Shown here one piece after another: positions 1 to 12,200 of a stretch of 64,000 nt of DNA. Below the pieces are notes generated by a model. The model saw only the letters and a program-made list of their open reading frames with translations. It did no database searches and was not told where the DNA came from. This DNA comes from Clytia hemisphaerica. Its lineage: Eukaryota > Cnidaria > Hydrozoa > Leptothecata > Clytiidae. The position numbers and the translations under genes were made by a program. The stretch spans positions 1 through 64,000 of the forward strand of contig CACVBU010000354.1 of the NCBI GenBank assembly GCA_902728285.1. Reading direction: 5' to 3'. Each line of letters starts with the position of its first letter. The stretch's first letter is position 1.

Positions 1-3000
1 GTCATATTATTGTTTTGATGAAGTGCGCGAACCTGATTGGCTAACCTTATCAACGGCTTTCTTGGCACGAAATTCAAACCAAATGTAAACAAATTCAAAC
101 TGGGTCAAAAATACCATACTCTCAATGAGTAGCTTCTGATGGGATTATTTCTTATGTGGTGTAAGTTTGAATAGAGAGTATGGATCTCCAGACTATTATT
201 TTCCATGAAACATTAATTGTTAGGCGATATTTTGAAATATACACTTACTACGGTCTCTTACACGGGTTAAGGTACGGCAAGTGAGCGGAGTAAGAAAAAG
301 AAAAAGTCAAGAAAAATGATGGCTTCTGAAAATTACTTTAGGCCTTGGACAACTATTTAACTAAGCTCCTTATTTTTGGCTACAGCTCCTGACCACTTGA
401 TTTAAAAAGGCAAAAACGGTAACCGTAAACTCATGAGCTTTTTGGCTATTTTGAAGTTTTATTTAAGATTTACTCGCCAGTAAATTGTCAATGTTTGATT
501 TTGTGCCCGATTTTGTGCAACACATAGTTGCCTATTAGCAGTGCAGTATAATGCTGATGGTTTTTAGTAGTAAAAGCGCTAAGATTGTTGAATCTCATCT
601 GTTGAATCTCATCGTTGAAAGCGCCCTCGCTTCGCTCGCGTTAGGAGAGGGTCCGCCTTGGGAATTTGTGTCCCCCTGCTTGCCCCTTGTCGCACCGCTG
701 TACATACACTAATTTACGAACTTTCATGATCTGATACCGGGTGACCCACGAAAAAGTATAAGAGTTTGGAGGGTAACTGTGTCCGAAGAAAAATGAATTT
801 TAACTAAATTCTTTTTTCGTGGTAAAGAGGAAAGGCAAACTTAAATTTTGATGTATCATTTTTTAATTTTGGAAAAGTAGTTATCGAGATATGGAGGTAT
901 AAAGTCAAAAGTCATTATAAAAAACAGTTAAAAAACGTCAAAAAAGACAGTATCAAATTAATTAATTAACAAATAAAATAAAAAGAGACAGAGTGAGAAG
1001 CATACTTTGATTTCTTTTACCGGAAGGATTCAGAAAAGAATAACAAAGGTTGACAATTCTTTTTTAATAATCATATTTATTCATTTAGAAAAGTACGACC
1101 CCTAGCATTAATACAGCGATGAGCCCTAGCATTAATACAGCGACAAGCCCTAGAAATAATTCCATCGAAAGCGTCTCTGATCATTTGCTGATCTAAGCAG
1201 AGGAATGTAAAGAGATGGAAAAACAGCTTCTCGAAAACAATGGAAAAACGGCTCGTCATATACCAGGTCTCTTGCCCTTAAGGGAGTTTATGTCGAGTAA
1301 AAAGGTTTCTTTTGTTGTCGCTATAAAAAATCTGCATAATTAGCGTGTTGTGACAAAATTCTTTTGTTTCAAGCCTGATTATGCGCAAACTTTTAGAGCT
1401 TATATTTTGGGTACACCTCTCCTATACTAAAAGGTACCTATATCTTCTTGCTCAGAATTTCCTAGCGATTCTACCGATATAACGGCATCATGACCGCACC
1501 ATAATATGGAAAGCTAGAGCTCGAGAAAATTATAACTTCATCTTGATTTTACTCGACTTCTGACAGTTTTACAAGAACCAATTGAATATCATTGCGTTAA
1601 GAATTTCTTTTTCTATATATTGGTAAAAATATTGCTCCTTATTCTTAAAAATTGAACTAGTAATCGGCAAAAAAGGAAAAACAAATTTTCATTTTTATCG
1701 TCAAATCAGAGATTTGGGAAAAGAGGATAAGAATTGCGCTATTCAGCTATAGAAATATAGGCTAGGGAGCCTTTTGTTCTATTGAAATATCTGCGACCGA
1801 TCGATTGTTTTAGTTCTGAGCCAATCGGAGCGCTTGATTATTCTATGCGCACAAGACTAGAAGTACAAACAAAAAATGGTAGCCGTGGTTGATATCGAAA
1901 GTGAAATAAAAATATTTCTAATATCGGGGATTTTGGTATTTTTTATAAGCACTTTTCATTTTGGACATGACGGATACAGTGTAGGTCGAGCCAAAAAGTT
2001 TCAGTTTTAGCCAAAATACTTTCATCAAGGAATGCTCGAACCAATGTCACAGATTATATTGTAGAAATAGAAATAATTACTAGTAAAGAATTTAAAATTC
2101 ATTGCATTCAAACACAAAACGAAGCTGGTAAAACTATTATAGTTTTTCATTACTTCCGGGCTAAAGTGTTTCATCATATAAAAAGAGCTAGCTAGGTTGA
2201 ATATTAAAACAATGAAGGAGAAGGGAAGGAAAGGAAAAAAAACAGGACTAAAACAATGGCAATTCATGATATCAATGAATAAAAATCAAAAATATCATGA
2301 ATTTTTTTGTAAGAACTTTTTGAAGTTTACACAACAAAGCAAAAAATAATAGCAATATAATACAAAAAAGTAGCACACATTAAAAACAAAAATTATATAC
2401 AAAAATCTGGTCGCGTTGTAATAACAAAAAATAATAATAAACTGGTTAAATTTCTGGACTAATTTGATTCTTGTTATGTCAATTTTATTTGTCTTATTGC
2501 TTCCAAAAAGTTACTTAAATAATTGCAAGAAAATTAATTTACAATAAAAAAACTTTGACTTAATTTTTCCTCACTAAAAGCACTTTGGAAAATAAAATAA
2601 ACATATTTATTGTGAAACACTCTTGGATTTAGGGGGGGGGCTCACTAATTCCAATAGAGGTGTGACTCAAAGATAAAAAGCAATTTACCCTTTCAAATGA
2701 AATTTTAGAGAAAAAGAGCATAAATATAACCAGACTGAAGATGAATAATTATATAATGTGATGCATGAAAATAGTTCAGTGTCCAAACTGGAATTTCCAT
2801 TAAAGCATTTTGATATCTCTATGGTTGGTTCATATCTTGTATTTGTAGTCTACCCGCATTCTGGTGTCTTGTTTGGGACTATTTGCGTAATCAAGCAGGA
2901 AATCCTGGTAAAATAGGGATAAAAAGCCCTCAATCCAACTGCAAAGAAACCATGACATCAGCAATGTCATCAGAAAAAAAACTGATTTGTACATAATGCA

Positions 3001-3522
3001 GCATGTTTTGGTATCGAAATTCAGTTGCCATTAAAAAAAATAAATTTCATATATACTACATACATTATATACACATAAGAACTCATTTTTATTGGCAATT
3101 ACAGCCATTACATATCAAAATCAAATCAAGATGTACTTTCCAGAGAGGATTTATATGATACAAATTGATTCACAGGGAAAAATTTGAATCCAAAAACATC
3201 CAAGATAGAAACAAATTGTTAGGTACACATAATGCACATAATCAATTTGATAGAATTATTCCATTGTTGTTTCCATTGAGTTAAATATGGTTTCCACTCA
3301 TCCATCTTATTAGCAGAATTTGTTGGTGTTTACAAAGATATTGAGCCTTGTACGTGACAAATTCAGACAAATTTTAAGCCAATTCTCATTGTATACCAAC
3401 CACGTGAAGGTACAAAATAATTCATGGATCTAGGTTATTGGGCAGTATGATGGTAACTAACCTGAAAGTATATAATAATGAAAATGGGAATTAGGATCTT
3501 TGCAGCAAGCTATCATGAACAA
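1..3522. other. AT-rich spacer without recognised gene
   Basis: No open frame exceeds 80 codons and none resembles a protein. A G run lies near 2632-2639. A short inverted pair with CATACTCTC and GAGAGTATG lies near 114-180. Confidence 0.6.
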
Positions 3523-3700
3523 ATAGACCTTTTTCAAAGATGAAAGAGACCACCTTGTTGAATAATTGTCCAGCAGAAAAACAATGATAAAACCATGCAT
3601 AATTATTACAATATGCATGATACAGTATGGCTCTATCATTGTTTTTATAGCTGGACCACATAATTATTCAACAGGACGTCCTCTTTGAAAAAAGGTCTAT
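3523..3700. mobile_element. 178 bp hairpin MITE
   Basis: Left arm ATAGACC..TTTTTCAAAG and TTGTTGAATAATT pair with the right arm AATTATTCAACA..CTTTGAAAAAAGGTCTAT. An inner stem with AACAATGATA and TATCATTGTT continues the pairing. No coding content. Confidence 0.65.
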
Positions 3701-3814
3701 ACAGAACACAAACAACAAATCTTAATTCTACCAACCACCGACAACAACCGGTGAAATAAATCTTATATATAACTGGATAACGGTCAATACTTCATGAGCA
3801 ACCCATCTATTCCA

Positions 3815-3946
3815 AGCCAATCTACTAACCGGTCAGAGCCAATCTACTAACCGGTCAGAGCCAATCTACAAACCGGTCAGAGCCAATCTACTAACCGGTC
3901 AGAGCCAATCTACTAACCGGTCAGAGCCAATCTACTAACCGGTCAG
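3815..3946. repeat. 22 bp minisatellite, six copies
   Basis: The unit AGCCAATCTACTAACCGGTC plus AG is repeated head to tail six times with one T/A change in copy 3 (3859-3880). There are no spacers, so it is not a CRISPR array. Confidence 0.95.
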
Positions 3947-5047
3947 AGTCATAGTTTTTTAAATTACATTAAGTAAAAATATATTAGAGCCTGATTGCAA
4001 TTTCCTGTTACAAAAACTTGAAATTTCAATCCCAAAAAATGTTTTTCCTCAGTAGAAGGTAAAAAGGCATCAAGGATAATTTAGCGTGTACTTACCAAAT
4101 CTAAAATCCATTACCATCAAGCAAGTTTTGCTAGGAAAACATTATTTTTTCATCTAAAACTAGGAAAAAAATACAACATTTTTAGTCGATTTTGCCCATC
4201 TTCAATCAAAATACTAAGAAAGTTTGAGGATGTGTCATGTAAAACTAAGCTATAGGTTGTCACTTAATCAACCTTACTGCTACCCATAAAAATTATGTTT
4301 GCAACACAAAAAAAATAATTTTATTCAACTTAACAAACAAAAAATACACTTTTTTATATAATTTTTCAGCTATCTTTGAAGGATGTGCCAAAAAGATCTA
4401 GAAGGTGCCAATAAAAACCAAAGCTAGGCTAGTCACCTACAACCATTTGCCAACCCAAACCACTTTATTTTGACTCTGAAAGACTTTCCAGTAAGGCAAA
4501 CTAGCTAAAAATAAAAAGGTCCCATTTCACATCCAATTTTAGCATGCCTGCTTCCGCCATCTTTTTCTCAAAAAATAAAGCATGCAACAGCAGATTTTTT
4601 TGTCAGTGGAAACCCCAAAAGATCGTTATTTTCTTTTCAGTTGTTTATATAAGTAGAAAACCCCTCCAAAGGAGTAAATTCAGACAGTTTTTCTTGAACT
4701 GTTATAATACTGCACATAACGCCATTTTTTTCGCAGTACCTTCTTGGCCAAGTTGTTCCCTAGCCTAGCGACTTCAGACGACGCCGAATTCAATGATCAA
4801 CAATGAGAAAACAGCGAGCGGCAGCGGCGATTCTTATCCTCTTTTCCCAAATCTCTGGTCAAATCATGTAGAAACCGTCCGATTTGTATGGCGAGCCGTC
4901 TTTTCTGGACTTTCATTTAATGACCTAATCAACGTTTTTACAATAGAATTTTCAATAGAAGTGATCGTTGAACTTTGAGTAATCAGAAAAGCTGTTTTTC
5001 CATCTCTTTACTTTCCTCTGATCTAAGTTGTTACAAGCTCTGGCGAT

Positions 5048-5134
5048 CCGAATTTCGGCGTGCCATCCGAATTTTGGCGTGCCATCCGAATTTTGGCGTG
5101 CCATCCCAATTTTGGCGTGCCATCCGAATTTTGG
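5048..5134. repeat. 19 bp minisatellite, 4.6 copies
   Basis: The unit CCGAATTTTGGCGTGCCAT is repeated with single changes (C in copy 1, CC in copy 4). Confidence 0.95.
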
Positions 5135-5671
5135 TACTTTTATTATTATTTTATTATTTTTATTTTTAAATGAACAGAGCATTACATAACTTTAAAAGTT
5201 ATGTAATAATATTAGTTGTTTTAGAAAGCTGTTTCAGGCCGAGGGCTTTCCAACTGTACCAAAGTTTTTGCTTAAAAGCCATTTTTAGAGCCAAAATATC
5301 GTTATTTGAAAATTGATTTTCATCGAAAAAAACTTGGAAAAAAACGCTATATTCAAAAACCAGTGCGCTGTTGCAGGGTTAATAGAAAACGGAACATAAA
5401 AATTTGACATGAACATATTTGCCTGAATTCATTTATATTTTTATTTTAATTTTTTTGAAGTTACAAAAAAAAGGGAATGATTTTAGCCAAACAAGACAGT
5501 TGAAAATCTAAAATTTTCTTATATCTTTTTGGAAATTAGGTTCATTATGTCTTCTTTACTATCAGAGGAACGTGCTTAGATACTCCATATTTATTTTATC
5601 TATACAACAGTTGAGTCTCTAGTATGACTCGACTTTGAATCATTCTATTTTTTTAGTTTCGAGAGAGGTTT

Positions 5672-7026
5672 CTTGTGCGCAAATATGTAATTATTTTGCG
5701 CAGATATGTAATTTCGGCGCAAATATGTAATTATTTTAAATTTCTGCGCAGATATGTAAAACACGATCTTTAAAATCAATGGTACCCCCTTGATTGCTTT
5801 TACCATTACTTTTACCTTTTTTGGACTTAGGTGTTTTAGCTAGTTCCAAATGCAAGAAGTACTAATATCTTATAAGCATCGACTTTATAAGAACAATATC
5901 CATAACTTTTCAGCAACTAAGTTTTAGCTCTTGGTGATTGTTTCTTTCAAAGCAATCATGGAATAGCGTCTAAAATAAAAGTAATTATTTTTCTTTTAAG
6001 AATCATCTTTATAAGAAAATGATCTATAACTTTTCAACCACTAAGTTTTAGCTTTCGGTGATTAGTTTTTTCAAAGGAAACATGGAATAGCGCCTAAATG
6101 GATGTGACTATTTTTGTTATAAGCATCAGCTTAGTAAGAATCAAATCAATAACTCTTGATAGACGGTGATATGTTATGTTATACATTTTAGGAATGTTTC
6201 GACACTGATTGTTAAATATATTTAAAAGATGTCTTTCTTATTTTACCCTTACAAATTAAATTAAGGCAAAATATTCGACTCTAAGCCATCTAAAAGGAGA
6301 GAAATTAATTTTTTTAAGTGGAATATCATGATTTTATAAGAACAAGGTTTCTTTCTAAGTGGAATAGGCTTTCAGAGATTTGATTTATCAAACAAAAGCT
6401 AACAAATCTTGTTTAAGAGTTATGCATTGTGTTCTTATGAAGTTGATGCTTATAAGAAAAATAAATATTTCCACTTAGGCACAATCCTATGTTTGCTTTG
6501 AAAGAACCGATCACCGAAAGCTAATAATCACTGGTTTAAGAGTTATGAATTGTGTTCTTATAAAGTAAATGCTTATAAAAAAATCAATTTTTCTAGCTTT
6601 ATCACAATCCTATATTTGCTTTGATAGAACCAATCGCCGAAAGCTAATAATCATTGGTTTAAGAGTTATGAATTGTGTTCTTATAAAGATGATGCTTATA
6701 AGAAAAACAAAATTTTCCTCACTTAGCACAGTCCCCTAGTTGCTTTGATAAAACCAATCGCCTAAGGCCAATATTACTTTGATAAAAAGATATTGACTTG
6801 TTTCTTATAAAGATGATGCTTATAATAAAAACAACAATCGCCAAATGCTTGCCATAGTCCAAGAACAAAGTCCAAGATATTACTTCTTTTATTTGATAAA
6901 TTAATGTTAAAATCGAGTCAGTTTTAAAAAAAATAATTAAGTCCAAAAGGTCGTGTTTTACATATCTGCGCAGAAATTTAATTACATATCTGCGCAGCTC
7001 GAAATTACATAGTTGAGCATAACAAG
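5672..7026. mobile_element. Foldback-type element with tandem subrepeats in both arms
   Basis: The outer ends carry multiple ATATGTAATT / GCGCAGATATGTAA units (5677-5765) and their reverse complement (6952-7016). Inside, about 120 bp tandem units (TATAAGCAT..ACTTTATAAGAAC, then TTCTTTCAAAGCAA) occupy about 5865-6155. The reverse complement of the same unit is tandemly repeated over about 6420-6830. The middle (about 6160-6420) is mostly unique. Long inverted arms built of tandem subrepeats are the hallmark of foldback elements. No transposase frame is present. Confidence 0.7.
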
Positions 7027-7941
7027 GTTTTAAATTTAATCTTAAATTAATTAAACTTTTTAATTTTTCTTGCTATTCAACTAGAAAAGAGCATGCACTA
7101 AGATTACGGTCAGATTAAGGTTTTTGTATAAAAAACATTAAGAAATGAGGTATTTTTTGTATTTCTGAAAAAAAGTTTGAAAACTTTTACTTGGAAAAGG
7201 TGACTCGAAATTCCAGTCAATATTCCAAAAAGGTATGTTATTGGGATTTGTCTCTGAACCAAGAATCTTGGTGAACTCATCAGAAGACAAAATAGTTTTT
7301 TAAATAGGTAATTTGCCAAGAAAGATGGATCTGAGTGGTTTCCAAATTCTTTATTAGAAAATCATCACTCTTCGTCAAAGTTTGAACTCCTCTCATATCT
7401 GCCACTTGAATCCTTTGTGTTAAGGTTTTTAAGTAACGCACTTGATTTTGACTATGATCACTCCTCAATGATACGGTAATCTGATCTTGCCTAAAACCGT
7501 GCTTATGCAAATCTCACCTTATTATCGCTCCATCCATCAATAAAAGTAATGAAGTTTGTGGCCACTTTTTTCAGACCATTTGGGTACGCAATTCCGAACG
7601 TATTTCAAATTAAAGCCCTAAACGGTCTCAATAAAGACCTCTCATAATACACAATCATCCAAATAAAAATGTAAACCTAAAAGGTCTTATTTAAGACCAA
7701 TAAGGTCTTTTCTCACTTTAGCCTCTAAAAGGTCTTAATAAAGACCTTAAAAACTGAGAGTGATTCTTATAGACCCAAAATTTTTGATTTTTATTTCAAA
7801 GGTGTTGAGTCAGAGGTATTTTTAACGAACGTTTCTAAAGAAATCAAATTGTATAAGAAGACAATTTAATCTTACAGTACCAAGGTATTTTCAATTTAAT
7901 TTAAACTAACAGTACCCTGCTTAATTGACTAAATTGTCACA

Positions 7942-8148
7942 CTAATGCTGACATCCCTCTTCTAATTCCGACACCCTTCTTTAGGATTAGGAATAACAGG
8001 AAGGTTGGGATCACTTATAGACAAAAAATATTTTTTCTCTGATTGCTAAGTAAAGAAAAATACATTCCATCAGCGATTGCAACATTCAGATTTTTCCTAT
8101 CGTTAAAGGAGGGTGTCGAAATTAGAAGGAGGATGTCGATATTAGACC
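7942..8148. mobile_element. 207 bp inverted-repeat element
   Basis: CTAATGCTGACATCCCTCTT near 7942 and its approximate reverse complement ending near 8148 form arms of about 45 bp around GACACCC and GGGTGTC motifs. Non-autonomous DNA element by structure. Confidence 0.5.
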
Positions 8149-8971
8149 AACTCACGGTAACAATGACGAGGCAATATTTCCAAGCAGGAGCCAGGGATCG
8201 ACAGGAAATAAGGTATTCAGTTTTACCAACAGATGACGTAACTTAACGTGGTAACAGTAGAATTAGCGAGGCAACATTGCGTTGTCAAGGTAAGTGAATG
8301 CTCATCCATAAAATAAGCTTAAATGGAAAATAGGAAGCATGATTTCCTCAAGAAAAGTATACAGAATTTTCCTCCAATTTCTGAAACAACTTTTAACAAT
8401 TAGTATGCCTGGTTAGTGTCAACAAGAAGCTAGGCTGGCTAAACATAAAATATCACTAGCCATAGTTCAAATGCTAACAAATGTGTCAAGGGAGTGATTT
8501 AAAAGTAAAGCCCATTTTGTTTTGGCGTCTACTTAGAGTGACATCCGCTTTTTTATAAGAACAATTTTATAAAAATACAATGCTGAAATTTGGCCAAAAC
8601 CTAAGAACAAATTAAGAACAGTCTTTACTGAGAAGTACAGATTTCCATTTTAATTAATATGACAAGAATATTTATAAGGATACTGCTCTCATATGTTATT
8701 TTACTAATGTACACGTTTGTTTAACCTACTACGTGGAGCACTTAATGACTACTTTCTAGGGATATTCTCTAGGGGTAAGAAAAGGACAAACGTAATACTG
8801 GAATACTTCACCGGTTAACCATTTAACGGGTATAAGAAGAGTGACAAACAGATGCGCAAAATTGTTAGCTATTTGTCCTAACTATCCATAGGTGTGAAGC
8901 TATGAATGCCATCCTCGGTCGCTGTAGACTCCCTGCGGTGGCAAAAATGAAATCCTAGAGCACTCTTACTG

Positions 8972-9161
8972 ACCGTAACTTCGTGTAATACCGACATACC
9001 TTGTCTAATTCTGTCATAGTATTTATCTGGTCTTTTGAATGTTTATAAATAATAATACCTTCTGAGTAAGCTGTTTAAGAATCACTCAAACTACTTTGCA
9101 GACCAGATAGTTGCTATGACAGAATTAGACAAGGTATGTCGGCATTACACAAAGTTACGGT
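8972..9161. mobile_element. 190 bp hairpin element with 62 bp arms
   Basis: 8972-9033 (starting ACCGTAACTT) is the reverse complement of 9100-9161 with 5 mismatches in 62. The loop is 66 bp. A transcript would form a near-perfect hairpin. Confidence 0.75.
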
Positions 9162-9199
9162 AATGAACGATAAAACATTTACACTTACTGTTGAAGTGC

Positions 9200-10055
9200 T
9201 ATACATGATTCTTAAATGTTTCTGTTGAGAGATTATGGAATAATGATAATATTTGAGTCACTCGGTTAGGGAAGAATTTCTTTACCAATTCAACTACCAA
9301 AAATAATCACTTTTGCCCATTTTCATTTCATTGTTCTATTATAATCATTTTAATTGTTGTTCATTATTGTTCTGTGGTATGTAAACAATTAATCATCAAT
9401 TCATTGTAATACATACATATAAATAAAATAAAATAATTCTTTGTACTTTCAATCAGTTTGAGGTGTTTACTCATACTACTGGGTTTGACAGTGTTCAACC
9501 CATCTGGAGGTGCTTATTTAAAGATGTGGTAGTTTGAATGTCCTGGACAGACTGTTCGGCCGAAAAATAATTCAATCTGACAGGAGACAGATTGTATGAT
9601 TTGAATGTCAGCAAATTCACTGGTTTATATATAATCAATGCAATGCAATTTGGCTGCTAGAGACTTTGGTAATTAAAGAACCAAACGAAGAGCTTTTCAA
9701 AAATCCAATATATCTGCAGCCAAAACGAAAAACTAAAGTCTGTCCAGATATAATTGGCAGTGGAAACAAGAATGCCTGTAACTTTTGATAGTCAAATATA
9801 ATTAAGAAAATTTTTTTTGCTTGTTTTAGAGAATCAAAAGCGCTATATTTGAATGTATTTTTGGTTGAAAAATTCGCGATTTTAAATTTGCGATTGCAAA
9901 AATTGAGCTTTTTTCTACTTATGCTATAACGTTCATTTTTACACCAGTGGTAGTTCAACCTTAGGTTAAGAAGTTTGTTAAATTTCAAAGCAAACAGAAA
10001 AGTCCTTCGGAAGATATGGGACCCGAAATACCCCTTGGTAGCACTTTTCTGTGAA
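9200..10055. other. AT-rich spacer without recognised gene
   Basis: The longest frame (minus strand, 165 codons) overlaps the 36 bp inverted repeat and has no recognisable domain. A short forward frame near 9640-9790 reads LVIKEPNEELFKNPIYLQPK and could be a decayed fragment, but nothing confirms it. Confidence 0.4.
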
Positions 10056-10411
10056 ATATCAAATCTCCAACTTATTACTAAAAACGGGGGTAGTGATATG
10101 ATTGATAAAACAGTTTTTCGATAATAACACATTTTACGATCTCTTTAATGACCTCATAGCCAAACTGTGTTTAGTGTTTTGGGAATTAGCAAAGTTCTTT
10201 AGACTTAAAAATAACAAAGGCAATAGAAGTTCATGCTTATCTTTTCAATAAAAACAATTATACTGTGATTTCACTTCGTTTCGAAACAATAAATGATACC
10301 AATAGCAATAATACCAATGCACCAACACTTAACATTTTCCAACTTTTAATTGCACTGTTCAAAAAAGATAACATAACCCCCGTTTTTAGTAATAAGTTGG
10401 AGATTTGATAT
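10056..10411. repeat. Perfect 36 bp inverted repeat spanning 356 bp
   Basis: 10056-10091 (ATATCAAATCTCCAACTTAT...) and 10376-10411 are exact reverse complements, separated by 284 bp of AT-rich sequence. Probably the termini of a small DNA element. Confidence 0.65.
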
Positions 10412-10503
10412 CCAGTCCCATATTATGCGTGAAGCTATGAGTGCCTCCTCACTCGCTGCGCTCGTTGCGGGGACAATTATGTGAAAATCGCAACTTTTTA
10501 GAA

Positions 10504-10926
10504 TACTTTAGGCGTACAAACTTTCGCGAGGTCGAAAAATCGCGAAATTCACGACGTTTACTTTCGCGAATTTGAGGAAAAAATGTTTTTCGCGAGTATA
10601 AACTTTCGCGAATCGTTGGATAATAAAAATTAGAATTTATTGAATAAAAATTGCCTTAAAAGTAAAACATATTCCTGAAATCTGCTAAAGATGGTTGCTC
10701 TTCGACTTTAAAAATGCATTAAAGGATAATAATATGCCGAGAATTTGATAATTATTACGATTTCGAGGTTTTATAGATTTCCAACTTTTTTGAGAATTTT
10801 TCGCGAGCATAAACTTTCGTGAATTGCCCTGTTTAGAATTTTCAAAGACATTTGCTTTCGCAAAAAGGCCAGAATTCGCAAGAATCGCGAAAGTTTCTGC
10901 TCGCGAAAGTTTGTACGCCTAGAGTA
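10504..10926. mobile_element. MITE with CTTTCGCGA subrepeats
   Basis: The termini TACTTTAGGCGTACAAACTT and the matching reverse complement (one mismatch over 28 bp) define a 423 bp element with TA ends. CTTTCGCGA motifs recur inside next to both ends, giving CpG-rich patches in AT-rich DNA. Probable Tc1/mariner-type MITE. Confidence 0.7.
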
Positions 10927-11689
10927 TTTTATAGTAATTTTCACCCATTTCAGTGTCTTAAAATTTCCAATTCACCTGATTAAATCCCTGCCAAATTTTA
11001 CAAAGATGATCCATCGTCAACTTAAATCCCCGCCAGAAATCGTATTTTGGCCGATCGCCGAATTAAATCCAGGCCAAAATTAATTAACTTAAGGTACTTT
11101 CAGAAGTCTGGAAAATCTTTGTAACCCTTCCTGCTGAAAGTCTCCCTTTATCGAAATTTTTGATACCTTTTGAAACATTTATCCAATTCATTGGAACCTT
11201 GTCAGTGTGTATTGATGTCATCGTCAGCTAATGACGTCATCAATTTTAACTGTCGAAAAAAGGACCCTTTCAACAGGACTTACTTTCACTTTGATTTTTT
11301 CAATTTTTGTCTGCCAAGATTGCAGATTGCAACTCCACAAATCACATATATTGGAGATGCATGGCAACCTGTCGTTGTAGTGTATTTTGCAAAGTGACCC
11401 CTTTTTCTGCCCGCCTTCTCTTTGGTTTCTATAACTTATGATTAGAATTAGAAGATGCTAAAGTTAAATTACGGAGATTTTAGCCAAATTCACGTCCCTG
11501 TCTGTAAATACCAACATGAAACCAAAATTTCAAACCAAAACCTTTTCCACCTCCAATTATTCATCGTTGCCACTGGTCAAAATATCAAGGTCATAGCAAA
11601 TAACAGTCCTCAAGATGTTTCCGGAGCCAAAAATCGAAGATTGTCGAAAAATTGACGTTTTAGGGACTCTCAGAGAGACTTTTCCCAAA

Positions 11690-12200
11690 AGTTTTGTCGA
11701 TTTTTACTCGACGTTTGTCCAAATTTTTGAAAATTACGACCCTTTGAAACAGGAGATTTCGATTTGAGTTAATTTTGGACTCTTACGGAGACTCATTTGC
11801 TTTTTAATGGTTTGTACCCTTTTGAGGGCTTTGAGAGACTTTCGAGGGTGTCAAAAAGGGCCCCTTATGGCTTGCATAATCCCAGTTCCCATTTTGCCTA
11901 AGTAACCCCCAGGCGCCAGTAAAGAACAAGAAAATGCTTGAAGGGTTAATAGGAACCAGCTGTTTTTGCCACCCTTAGAGAGACTATTTCCTTAAAATTT
12001 CATCTGAAGTTTCAAATTTAGTCCAAATTATAAGAATTTATGACTCTTTAAGGGAGTCGATTTTTTATTTTTGGTAATTTTGAGAGAATCAATTGCTTTT
12101 TAATGGTTTTGTAGTACCCTTCTGAGGGACTTTCGAGGGTGTAAAAAAGGGAACCTTATGGCTCGCACATACCCAGCACCCATTTTGCCTAAGTACGGTG
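11690..12200. repeat. Diverged direct duplication
   Basis: About 11790-11910 and 12090-12200 share GCTTTTTAATGGTTTTGTA, CTTTCGAGGGTGT, CCCATTTTGCCTAAGTA and neighbouring blocks in the same order and strand, about 290 bp apart. Confidence 0.55.

Noticed and set aside
3815-3946. CRISPR-like array
   Set aside because: Units are contiguous with no unique spacers, in a eukaryotic genome.
9635-10132. 165-codon open frame on the minus strand
   Set aside because: Long for this DNA, but it has no domain, no splice context, overlaps a repeat terminus and has Phe/Leu/Lys/Ser composition expected of AT-rich sequence.
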